From Lysobacteraceae bacterium (lineage in GTDB: Bacteria; Pseudomonadota; Gammaproteobacteria; Xanthomonadales; Xanthomonadaceae): 11,098 nucleotides of DNA. Numbering within the stretch: the first letter of the stretch is position 1; every line of letters starts with the position of its first letter. The notes under the pieces are model-generated. The model searched no databases and was not told the origin of the DNA. It saw only the letters and a program-made list of their open reading frames with translations. Where the stretch lies: assembly GCA_004173415.1 (NCBI GenBank), contig SEHC01000062.1, forward strand, positions 1 through 11,098, written 5' to 3'. A program made the translations under genes and the position numbers. This document shows positions 1 through 5,854 of this stretch, in pieces.

Positions 1-629
1 AGGTGCTTGGCGTAGAACGCCTGCTGGGCCGGATCGCCGCCGCCGAGCATGCCCACGTAGGCCGCCAGCACGCCGCCGGCGATATGGGCCATGCCGCCGA
101 TCATCATCGTGATCAGTTCCGATTCGGTCATCTTCGAGATGTAGGGGCGCACGGTCAGCGGCGCCTCGGTCTGGCCGATGAACACGCTGGCGCAGACGCT
201 GGTGGTTTCGGCACCGGACACGCGCATGACCTTGGTGATCGCCCAGGCCATCGCCCGGACCACCGCCTGCATCACATTGAGGTGGTACAGCACGCCCATC
301 AGCGCGGCGAAGAAAATGATGGTCGGCAATACCTGGAAAGCGAAGATGAAGCCGTAGGTGTTGACGTCCATCAGGTTCCCGAAGATGAACGAGGAGCCGG
401 CATTGACGAAACTCAGGATCTTGACGAAGCCCTGGCCCAGCCAGTCGAAGACCTCGCGCCCGCCCGGGACCAGCAGGACCAGCGCGGCGAAAGCGATCTG
501 CAGGGAAATGCCGGTGACGACCAGTTTCCAGTCGACGGCCTTCTTGTTGTTCGAAAACAGCCAGACGATGCCCAGCAGCACCAGCAGGCCGAACAGACCG
601 AAACCGACCCGCCCCAAGACTTCCAACAT
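1..629 (-). CDS. nupC: CNT-family (NupC-type) nucleoside transporter, partial (C-terminus off the window)
   Basis: An inner-membrane concentrative nucleoside transporter, expected to import nucleosides with Na+ or H+. About 209 N-terminal residues are visible, starting MLEVLGRVGFGLFGLLVLLG. A first membrane helix lies at about residues 6-24. The core motif FQVLPTIIFFAALMGVLYH and the re-entrant loop signature GQTEAPLTVRP with SKMTESEL are all present, in the order found in CNT proteins such as Vibrio cholerae NupC. A hydrophobic stretch MAHIAGGVLAAYVGM follows. Full members are about 400-430 residues, so roughly half is missing past base 1. The ATG at 627-629 is preceded by GGGGA at a suitable distance. 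It lies 81 bp downstream of the riboswitch-controlled TMEM165-family gene on the same strand, and no strong terminator was seen between them, so co-transcription is possible. The family call is secure; the exact substrate is not visible. Confidence 0.93.
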   Translation of the reverse strand, partial: MLEVLGRVGFGLFGLLVLLGIVWLFSNNKKAVDWKLVVTGISLQIAFAALVLLVPGGREVFDWLGQGFVKILSFVNAGSSFIFGNLMDVNTYGFIFAFQVLPTIIFFAALMGVLYHLNVMQAVVRAMAWAITKVMRVSGAETTSVCASVFIGQTEAPLTVRPYISKMTESELITMMIGGMAHIAGGVLAAYVGMLGGGDPAQQAFYAKH

Positions 630-710
630 GCAGTTTTCCCCAAGCGCGCGTCGTTACAGTGCCGAAAGCCTAGTGGAGGCAGTCCGGGCGGGCAAGGCAA
701 ATCGCTTCGT

Positions 711-1280
711 TCAGCCAACGCCGCGCACTGCGACCCACGCAGCCAGGGCCAGGAAAACCGCCGCCGCCACGGTGCGCGCCAGCTTCAACGGCAAGCGGTC
801 GGCGAAGCGGTGGCCCAGCCAGACCACCGGCAGGTTGGCCACCAGCATGCCCAGGGTGGTGCCTGCGATGATCTGCCACAGCGGGGTGTACCGGGTCGCC
901 AGCAGTACGGTGGCCACCTGGGTCTTGTCGCCGATTTCGGCGAGGAAGAATGCGATCGTCGTGGCGATGAACGCGCCATGCGCGGGCAGCTTCTCGCCCT
1001 CGTCCAGCTTGTCGGGCTTCAGCGTCCACAAGGCCACGGCCAGGAAACTGCCGGCCACCACCCAGCGCAGGACGTCCGGCGACAGCCAGCCGGCGACTTC
1101 GGCGCCGAACCAGGCGGAAATCGCGTGGTTGACCAGGGTCGCGGCAAGGATGCCCCAGGCGATCGGCCAGGGCTTGCGAAAGCGGGCGGCCAGCAGCAGC
1201 GCCAGCAGTTGGGTCTTGTCGCCGATTTCGGCCAGGGCAACGGTGCCGGTGGAAACCAGCAGGGCTTGCAGGCTCATCAT
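711..1280 (-). CDS. TMEM165/GDT1-family (UPF0016) membrane protein, probable Mn2+ exporter
   Basis: An inner-membrane cation transporter of 189 residues. It carries the family's two inverted copies of the E-x-G-D-K-T motif: EIGDKTQ at residues 18-24 in the first half and again at 115-121 in the second. Each sits in a hydrophobic helix; about six helices can be drawn, with a charged loop at about 88-101. Bacterial relatives such as Vibrio cholerae MneA export manganese and protect against Mn2+ overload. Mn2+ export is supported here by the yybP-ykoY riboswitch just upstream. I chose the ATG at 1278-1280 because GGAG (1288-1291) lies 7 nt upstream; a second ATG follows directly. The frame stays open back to 1427, but that stretch is riboswitch RNA and should not be read as protein. 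The family is clear; manganese as substrate is inferred from context. Confidence 0.93.
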   Translation of the reverse strand: MMSLQALLVSTGTVALAEIGDKTQLLALLLAARFRKPWPIAWGILAATLVNHAISAWFGAEVAGWLSPDVLRWVVAGSFLAVALWTLKPDKLDEGEKLPAHGAFIATTIAFFLAEIGDKTQVATVLLATRYTPLWQIIAGTTLGMLVANLPVVWLGHRFADRLPLKLARTVAAAVFLALAAWVAVRGVG

Positions 1281-1362
1281 GGGAAAACTCCAGGACCGGG
1301 CATTCGCGAGACACGCGAAGGCAAACGTCGCGCCGCCCGGTCCGGGTCGAGCGCGGCGCCTG

Positions 1363-1478
1363 CCTTCGGTCTTGCCCGGCCATGCGAAGCGGTCAGCTTC
1401 GGCCCCGTACACCATGGCGATGGCCAAGTATGTTGATGCACGGATCCCGCTCGTGGCGGGTGGGCTACTCCCCGGAGG
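1363..1478 (-). promoter_or_regulatory. yybP-ykoY manganese riboswitch aptamer
   Basis: On the minus strand the leader holds the conserved yybP-ykoY elements in order. These are GGGGAGTAGCC (1473-1463), a P2-type hairpin CCCGC/GCGGG (1460-1456 with 1450-1446), CATCAACATACTTGGCC (1438-1422), a hairpin GAAGC/GCTTC (1400-1396 with 1390-1386), and GGCCGGGCAAGACC (1381-1368). The closing P1 helix can form between CCTCCGG (1478-1472) and CCGAAGG (1369-1363), with one mismatch. In this class the GGGGAGUAG and CAUACU loops dock and bind Mn2+, and the RNA usually turns on Mn2+ export genes when manganese is high. The gene 82 nt downstream is exactly such a family. The aptamer was recognised from motif memory, not a covariance-model search. 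Confidence 0.9.
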
Positions 1479-1490
1479 TTAGCGGGGGCG

Positions 1491-1496
1491 ATTGTA
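1491..1496 (-). promoter_or_regulatory. Putative -10 element for the riboswitch transcript
   Basis: TACAAT on the minus strand, five of six bases matching the sigma-70 -10 consensus. It lies 12 bases upstream of the first base of riboswitch P1, which fits a start just ahead of the aptamer. No good -35 hexamer was found at 16-18 bp, so this is a weak call. Confidence 0.35.
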
Positions 1497-1557
1497 CAGG
1501 CTGCCCGCGCAGTCATGGGTAAACTCTTCGCATTCGCACCGCAGCGTGAGGCACGAC

Positions 1558-2532
1558 ATGCAATACAGACGCCTGGGCTCTTCCGGCCTGCAGCTTTCAG
1601 CGCTCTCGTTCGGCGCCTGGGTCACCTTCGGCAACCAGGTGGGTCGCAGCGAGGCGCGCAACCTGATCGCCACCGCCTGGGACCATGGAGTCAATTTCTT
1701 CGACAACGCAGAAGCCTATGCCAATGGCGAGGCCGAGCGGGTCATGGGCGACGTGATCGCGGACCTGCGCCTGCCACGCGATGGATACTGCGTCTCCAGC
1801 AAGGTCTTCTTCGGTTCTGCCGACAAGCCGGGGCCGACCCAGCGCGGGCTTTCCCGCAAGCACGTGACCGAAGCCTGCCATGCGGCGCTCAAGCGCCTGC
1901 GGGTGGATCACCTGGACCTGTATTTCTGCCACCGTCCCGATCCGGACACGCCGATCGCGGAAACCGTGGGCGCCATGGACGCATTGATCCGGCAGGGGAA
2001 GGTCCTGTACTGGGGCACTTCGGAATGGTCGGCTGCGCAGATCCGCGAGGCCGCGCGGATCGCCCGCGACCGGCACCTGCATCCGCCGACGATGGAACAG
2101 CCCCAGTACAACCTGCTGCATCGCAGCCGGGTGGAGCTGGAGTACGCGCCGCTTTACGCCGAGCTCGGCCTGGGCACCACCACCTGGTCGCCATTGGCTT
2201 CCGGCCTGCTTACCGGCAAGTACAACGAGGGCGTCGCGGCGGATACGCGCCTTGGCCAGGAAGGCAATGCGTGGCTGCAGAGGCTGGTGCTCGGGGAGCA
2301 GAAGGAGCAGCGGATCGAAAAGGCGCGGCGCTTCAGCGCGTTGGCGGCACAGCTGGGCGAAGCGCCTTCCCAGCTTGCGATCGCCTGGTGCCTGCGCAAT
2401 CCGCATGTCTCCACGGTGATGCTGGGTGCCAGCAACCCGGCGCAGTTGATCGAGAACCTGGGTGCCCTGGAGCTGGTCCAGCGTTACGACGAAGGCACGT
2501 GGGCGCGACTCGAGGCCGCTGCCGGAAAATGA
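1558..2532 (+). CDS. Aldo/keto reductase, Kv-beta-like branch
   Basis: A cytoplasmic NADPH-dependent aldo/keto reductase of 324 residues, the normal size for the family. It begins with the typical MQYRRLGSSGLQLSALSFG strand. The catalytic tetrad is complete: Asp49 and Tyr54 (in FFDNAEAYANGEAE), Lys82 (SSKVFF) and His125 (YFCHRPD). Later landmarks are YWGTSEWSAAQI, QPQYNLLHR, WSPLASGLLTGKYN and the C-terminal cofactor region MLGASNPAQLIENLGAL. The QPQYN and SGLLTGKY forms place it near the Kv-channel beta-subunit/YghZ-type reductases rather than the aldose reductases. The substrate cannot be read from sequence. The ATG at 1558 has GAGG 7 nt upstream; a TTG at 1492 in the same frame would add 22 non-homologous residues. 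It is transcribed divergently from the manganese riboswitch, and hemP follows 74 bp downstream under its own promoter. Confidence 0.95.
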   Translation: MQYRRLGSSGLQLSALSFGAWVTFGNQVGRSEARNLIATAWDHGVNFFDNAEAYANGEAERVMGDVIADLRLPRDGYCVSSKVFFGSADKPGPTQRGLSRKHVTEACHAALKRLRVDHLDLYFCHRPDPDTPIAETVGAMDALIRQGKVLYWGTSEWSAAQIREAARIARDRHLHPPTMEQPQYNLLHRSRVELEYAPLYAELGLGTTTWSPLASGLLTGKYNEGVAADTRLGQEGNAWLQRLVLGEQKEQRIEKARRFSALAAQLGEAPSQLAIAWCLRNPHVSTVMLGASNPAQLIENLGALELVQRYDEGTWARLEAAAGK

Positions 2533-2549
2533 GGATCCAAGCCGGGCTA

Positions 2550-2577
2550 TTGACTCGCTAATGAGAATGATTATCAT
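2550..2577 (+). promoter_or_regulatory. Sigma-70-type promoter of hemP
   Basis: TTGACT (2550-2555) and TATCAT (2572-2577) are separated by 16 bp and lie just upstream of hemP. Both hexamers match consensus at five of six positions. The Fur box covers most of the spacer and the -10, a standard arrangement for iron-dependent repression. Confidence 0.7.
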
Positions 2578-2578
2578 C
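2560..2578 (+). promoter_or_regulatory. Fur box (iron-responsive operator)
   Basis: AATGAGAATGATTATCATC is a near-perfect Fur site. In the 7-1-7 model, TGAGAAT-G-ATTATCA (2562-2576) matches TGATAAT-N-ATTATCA at 13 of 14 defined positions. It covers the spacer and -10 of the promoter in front of hemP, so Fe2+-Fur should block RNA polymerase when iron is sufficient. HemP genes are known members of Fur regulons, which supports the site and the gene call together. Confidence 0.88.
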
Positions 2579-2606
2579 AAGTCGCGTTCCCTCTGGAGCT
2601 ACCGCG

Positions 2607-2810
2607 ATGCCCTTCCAATCCTTGCCTGCGTCAGGTTCGCAAGTCGCACCCCTGACCGATCGGCTTCCCGCCGCGATGGCCGCACCCGCGGCTGAAGGCC
2701 TCAGCAGCCAGCACCTGCTCAATGGACGGCGCGAGGTATTGATACGCCATGGCGACAGCGTCTATCGCCTGCGACATACCAGCAACGACAAGCTCATCCT
2801 CACCAAGTAG
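2607..2810 (+). CDS. hemP: HemP/HmuP-family hemin uptake protein
   Basis: A 67-residue protein. Its C-terminal half (about residues 37-67) carries the HemP family signature: HLLNGRREVLIRHGDSVYRL, then RHTSNDKLILTK ending at the C-terminus, as is usual for the family. The N-terminal half is Ala/Pro-rich and probably disordered. HemP/HmuP proteins are small and cytoplasmic and are needed for heme uptake or heme-receptor expression in several proteobacteria; a coactivator role has been described for the Bradyrhizobium homologue. The ATG at 2607 is preceded by TGGAG with 8 nt spacing. The gene sits directly behind a Fur-box promoter, so it should be expressed under iron limitation. No TonB-dependent heme receptor follows within the window, unlike many hemP loci; only a small hemin-transport-like gene lies downstream. 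Confidence 0.92.
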   Translation: MPFQSLPASGSQVAPLTDRLPAAMAAPAAEGLSSQHLLNGRREVLIRHGDSVYRLRHTSNDKLILTK

Positions 2811-3021
2811 TCCGCGCCGCTCTTTCCGGGCGCGCCTACCGAGTACCCTCACCCGAGCGCCAGCCCTGATTCGCCAGCTCACCGGGTCATCCCTGCACAG
2901 GATCCCGACAGCTGATGTGCCGACCCATTTCGTCGACTTCCACGCGGCGGCTGCCATTGGCGGCCGAATGCGTCCCCCGCCCGGATCGCAATCACGCAGC
3001 CGGCCTGCGAGGGACCAGCGC

Positions 3022-3606
3022 ATGGCAATCACGCTGCCCCTGACTGCATGCGTCCTGCACGTACCCTGCCTGGGCGTGCCGGGTCCACAACAACTGGCTG
3101 GGCTTGGCACGGTGCTGTGCTTGTTCCGCCCGCATCAGTGCAACGAGCTTGCCGGTTGGGCGCAAGCCGTGCGCGTGGAAGCGCGCACCGGCATGGACAG
3201 CGATGGCTTGCGTGAGAGCCTGGCGTTCTTCGATGCGCAGGGCCGGTGTTGCTGGCGCCTGTACCTGCTTCCCGACAGCGACTTCCTGGCCTGGGACCGA
3301 TTGCTCGACTGCCTGTGCTGCCGCGAAGAGGCCGAGGCATCCAGCGGCGTCGGCGAACGCCTGTGGCGCCGGTTGGCAGGACGCCTGCGGGGTGAGCAAT
3401 GGCAGGCCCGCATCGTGCGGTTGCGGGCGATACCCGCGACCGCGTCCCGGCCGATCCTCCTTGCTCGTGAAACGACGGTTTCGCCCCTGGGTGCGGGTAC
3501 CGCACAACGCATCGCAAGGGCTGAACGTGCGAGCATTGCGCTTCACTCCGGGGCCTGTCGATGCACGTCGCCGTCGTGGAAAATCCAGGCATCGACAAAA
3601 GCGTAG
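3022..3606 (+). CDS. Putative hemin-transport-like protein linked to hemP
   Basis: A predicted soluble protein of 194 residues. The segment LRESLAFFDAQGRCCWRLYL followed by LPDSDFLAWDRLLDCL resembles the repeat of HmuS/HemS hemin-handling proteins (a LxFFDxxGxxxxKxYLxxxSDLxA-type stretch), but only one such unit is present and the protein is about half the HmuS length. It is cysteine-rich, with a cluster at residues 95-105. A possible C-terminal end of the family is the SPLGAGTAQRIARAE stretch; the final 25 or so residues look unstructured and may be an extension. ATG 3022 has GAGG about 9 nt upstream. Upstream in-frame codons back to 2749 overlap hemP and look non-coding. Position 211 bp after Fur-controlled hemP suggests a heme-related cytoplasmic role. 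The similarity is by eye and function is inferred; coding status rests on good third-position GC bias. Confidence 0.62.
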   Translation: MAITLPLTACVLHVPCLGVPGPQQLAGLGTVLCLFRPHQCNELAGWAQAVRVEARTGMDSDGLRESLAFFDAQGRCCWRLYLLPDSDFLAWDRLLDCLCCREEAEASSGVGERLWRRLAGRLRGEQWQARIVRLRAIPATASRPILLARETTVSPLGAGTAQRIARAERASIALHSGACRCTSPSWKIQASTKA

Positions 3607-3826
3607 GCAAGGGCGGCGCAGGTTCCGCTGGCGGGAGCAGCCGGTTCCGGTTGGGGCGGAAAGGGAATCGATCCCTGCGTCGCCGCCGTTGTCCTGCGGA
3701 CGCAGCACCGTTGGCGATCATCCCGCAAAGCGGACGATCCACGCGCCTGTCCATGCAGGCCTCCGAGGCAAGCTGTTGCGCCCAGGCGACGGGTCCGATG
3801 CCGCAGGGACCATCGCGTCCTTGGCC

Positions 3827-3832
3827 TATACT
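3827..3832 (+). promoter_or_regulatory. Possible -10 element for qmcA
   Basis: TATACT matches the -10 consensus at five of six bases and lies 30 bp upstream of the qmcA start, which would leave a short leader of about 24 nt. No recognisable -35 hexamer is present at 16-18 bp. The gap 3607-3862 holds nothing else I could identify. Confidence 0.35.
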
Positions 3833-3862
3833 CTGCTCATCATCGGGTGAGGGGAGAAGCAC

Positions 3863-4816
3863 ATGTTCGGACCGAGTTTCCTGGCCATCGTCCTGGCGAT
3901 AGCGGGCGTGATCGTGCTGTTCAAGACGGTGCGCATGGTGCCGCAGGGTTTCGAGTGGACGGTCGAGCGCTTCGGCAAGTACACCAGCACGATGTCCCCG
4001 GGCCTGCATTTCCTGGTGCCCATCGTCTATGGGGTCGGCCGCAAGGTGAACATGATGGAACAAGTGTTCGAGGTGCCGTCGCAGGACGTGATCACCAAGG
4101 ACAACGCCGTGGTCCGCGTGGACGGCGTGGTCTTCTTCCAGGTGCTGGACGCGGCCAAGGCCGCCTACGAGGTCTCCAACCTGGACCAGGCGATGATCGC
4201 CCTGGTGCAGACCAACATCCGCACCGTGATCGGCTCGATGGACCTGGACGAATCGCTGAGCCAGCGCGAAACCATCAATGCCAAGCTGCTCGGCGTCGTC
4301 GACCATGCGACCAGCCCGTGGGGCGTCAAGGTAAACCGCATCGAGATCAAGGACATCCAACCGCCGCAGAACCTGATCCAGTCGATGCAGCAGCAGAAGA
4401 TGGCCGAGCAGAACAAGCGCGCGGCCATCCTCGAGGCCGAGGGCGTACGCCAGTCCGAGATCCTGCGCGCCGAGGGCGAGAAGCAGGGCGCCATCCTGCA
4501 GGCCGAAGGCAAGCGCGAGGCCGCCTACCGCGAGGCCGAGGCCCGCGAGCGACTGGCCGAGGCCGAAGCCAAGGCCACGGCGATGGTCAGCGACGCGATC
4601 GCCCAAGGCGACGTGCAGGCGATCAATTATTTCGTGGCGCAGAAGTACGTCGAGGCCTTCCGCGAACTGGCCAACGCGCCGAACGCCAAGTTCGTGATGA
4701 TGCCGATGGAGACCAGTGGGATCATCGGTTCCATTGCCGGCATCGCCGAGCTGGCCCGTGAGGCGATGGACAAGCAGCAAGCCAAGGCTGCCGGCAAGCC
4801 GCCGGTGTTGCGTTAG
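3863..4816 (+). CDS. qmcA: SPFH-domain membrane protein QmcA (stomatin/prohibitin family)
   Basis: A 317-residue SPFH-domain protein. One N-terminal membrane helix (about residues 5-22) is followed by the SPFH core, with RFGKYTSTMSPGLHFLVPIV, the PSQDVITKDN motif and PWGVKVNRIEIKDI. From about 175 to 240 there is a long Ala/Glu/Lys/Gln coiled coil with AILEAEG/ILRAEGEKQGAIL/ILQAEGKREAA heptad-type repeats. The C-terminal part contains FVMMPMETSGIIGSIAGIAEL. Members form large ring- or cage-like oligomers at the inner membrane and interact with FtsH-type proteases. GAGGGGAG upstream of the ATG is a strong ribosome binding site. The nfeD gene follows 23 bp downstream, the usual SPFH-NfeD partnership. 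Length and motifs match E. coli QmcA (YbbK). Confidence 0.95.
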   Translation: MFGPSFLAIVLAIAGVIVLFKTVRMVPQGFEWTVERFGKYTSTMSPGLHFLVPIVYGVGRKVNMMEQVFEVPSQDVITKDNAVVRVDGVVFFQVLDAAKAAYEVSNLDQAMIALVQTNIRTVIGSMDLDESLSQRETINAKLLGVVDHATSPWGVKVNRIEIKDIQPPQNLIQSMQQQKMAEQNKRAAILEAEGVRQSEILRAEGEKQGAILQAEGKREAAYREAEARERLAEAEAKATAMVSDAIAQGDVQAINYFVAQKYVEAFRELANAPNAKFVMMPMETSGIIGSIAGIAELAREAMDKQQAKAAGKPPVLR

Positions 4817-4839
4817 ACCTGGGGATAGGGGAGGACGCC

Positions 4840-5271
4840 ATGCGCTGGGATGGGATTGCTTGGGCGGCGCTCGCGCTGCTGTTGTTCGCCGCCGAGGCGA
4901 TGGCGCCCGGCGCCTTCATGCTGTGGATGGGATTCGCCGCGGTGGCCGTGTTCCTGGCCGTGCTGGTGGTGCCTGGCATCCCGGTGCTGGCCCAGGTGGC
5001 GGTGTTCATCCTGCTCAGCTTCGTTTCCATCCAGGTCTATCGTCGCTGGTTCCGCAGGGGCGAACCCGGCAGCGACCGGCCGCACCTGAACCAGCGTGCC
5101 AATACCCTGGTCGGAAGCGTGACCCGGCTGGACCAGGCCATCGTCAACGGCCGTGGACGCGTGCAGATCGCCGATGCGTTCTGGGACGTGGAGGGCCCCG
5201 ACCTGCCGGCCGGTACGCCGGTACGGGTGGTCGCGGCCCACGGCATGTTGCTGAAGGTGCAGGAAGCCTGA
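4840..5271 (+). CDS. NfeD-family membrane protein (short type, QmcA partner)
   Basis: A 143-residue NfeD protein. Two to three hydrophobic segments occupy about residues 5-66 (beginning GIAWAALALLLFAAEAMAPG, with the family's WMGFAAVAVF stretch). They are followed by a basic linker (RRWFRR, 69-73) and a soluble OB-fold domain at about 85-143: LVGSVTRLDQAIVNGRGRVQ, then DAFWDVEGPDLPAGTPVRVV. There is no N-terminal ClpP-like protease domain, so this is the short form (E. coli YbbJ/QmcB type). Such proteins act with SPFH proteins in membrane organisation or quality control. GGGGAGGA precedes the ATG at good spacing. It lies 23 bp after qmcA, and the next gene starts 1 bp after its stop, so the three are almost certainly co-transcribed. 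Confidence 0.94.
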   Translation: MRWDGIAWAALALLLFAAEAMAPGAFMLWMGFAAVAVFLAVLVVPGIPVLAQVAVFILLSFVSIQVYRRWFRRGEPGSDRPHLNQRANTLVGSVTRLDQAIVNGRGRVQIADAFWDVEGPDLPAGTPVRVVAAHGMLLKVQEA

Positions 5272-5272
5272 C

Positions 5273-5797
5273 ATGCGCCGGCGGCCGTCCGTGCTTGCCC
5301 TGGCCGGGCTGCTGGCGGCCTCCGTGCCGGCCGAGACGTGGGCGGTGGAGTTGATCGGCAGGACCATGCCTCCGTATCCGGACCGGCTGCAGGACATCGG
5401 CGGCGCCTGCGTCTCCGATTCCATCGATCCCGACCACGTCTGCGACTACTCGATCGCCGTGCTCGGCACCGCCACCAGCGCCGATGCCGATGCCGAGCCG
5501 CAGCCGCGTTACGTGGTCGCCGGCCGCATGGCGGGGCGGGATGGCGCCAAGGCGCTATGGAAGATAACCGACGCCCAGCCATACCCGGAGGTCGCCCGCG
5601 GCTTCTCCTGGCAGGTCGGCAATTGCCGTCTGGACAAGGTCGACGACGGCCGGGTCGTGGCGATAGTGCGACAGGACAGGCAGCAGGAATACCTGGCCGA
5701 GGTCAGCTGGGCCCGGCGCCTGGACCTGGTCAGCGGCAAGTTCGCCACGCTGGCGCCGTCGCGCGTGGATTGCGTCAACGAGGGCTACGGCGAATAG
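5273..5797 (+). CDS. Hypothetical secreted four-cysteine protein in the qmcA-nfeD unit
   Basis: A 174-residue protein that I do not recognise. The N-terminus (MRRRPSVLALAGLLAASVPA, followed by ETWAVEL) is a classical signal peptide, with likely cleavage after residue 20 or 24, so the mature protein should be periplasmic or exported. The mature part has four cysteines (46, 57, 118, 167), enough for two disulfides, and no membrane helix. It alternates short beta-like strands with charged loops, for example YVVAGRMAGRDGAKALWKIT and VVAIVRQDRQQEYLAEVSW. The ATG lies 1 bp after the nfeD stop; AGGAAG inside the end of nfeD can serve as its ribosome binding site, and coupled translation is likely. 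Position suggests a periplasmic companion of the QmcA-NfeD membrane complex, but no function can be assigned. Confidence 0.8.
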   Translation: MRRRPSVLALAGLLAASVPAETWAVELIGRTMPPYPDRLQDIGGACVSDSIDPDHVCDYSIAVLGTATSADADAEPQPRYVVAGRMAGRDGAKALWKITDAQPYPEVARGFSWQVGNCRLDKVDDGRVVAIVRQDRQQEYLAEVSWARRLDLVSGKFATLAPSRVDCVNEGYGE

Positions 5798-5818
5798 CAG
5801 GCCGCGCCGGCCGCCTGC
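5797..5818 (+). other. Weak hairpin at the end of the qmcA unit
   Basis: GCAGGC (5797-5802) can pair with GCCTGC (5813-5818) across a 10-nt loop directly at the stop codon of the secreted-protein gene. No T-tract follows, so it is not a convincing intrinsic terminator; it could still protect the 3' end of the mRNA. Confidence 0.25.
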
Positions 5819-5824
5819 ATCTGG

Positions 5825-5830
5825 GATAAT
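5825..5830 (+). promoter_or_regulatory. Possible -10 element for gcvT
   Basis: GATAAT, five of six bases to the -10 consensus, lies 24 bp upstream of the gcvT ATG. The -35 region is GC-rich and unconvincing. The 57-bp gap before gcvT is too short for a glycine riboswitch. Confidence 0.35.
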
Positions 5831-5854
5831 GCGGTCTTTCACAAGGTGCAGGTC

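Noticed and set aside
3..1436. A 477-codon open frame on the plus strand
   Set aside because: It lies opposite the transporter, the TMEM165-family gene and the riboswitch; its composition is low-complexity Gln/Gly/His-rich and not protein-like.
2749..3021. Upstream extension of the hemin-transport-like frame
   Set aside because: It overlaps the well-supported hemP gene, has Ser/Pro/Arg-rich composition and lacks a ribosome binding site; ATG 3022 has one.
3029..4780. A 583-codon open frame on the minus strand
   Set aside because: It runs antisense to qmcA and to the hemin-transport-like gene. Its protein is His/Asp/Gly/Leu-rich without a recognisable fold, as expected for the mirror of a GC-rich coding strand.
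5798..5854. Possible glycine riboswitch ahead of gcvT
   Set aside because: The gap is only 57 bp, too short for even one glycine aptamer, and no conserved aptamer words are present. The 86-bp gap before gcvH also lacks them.
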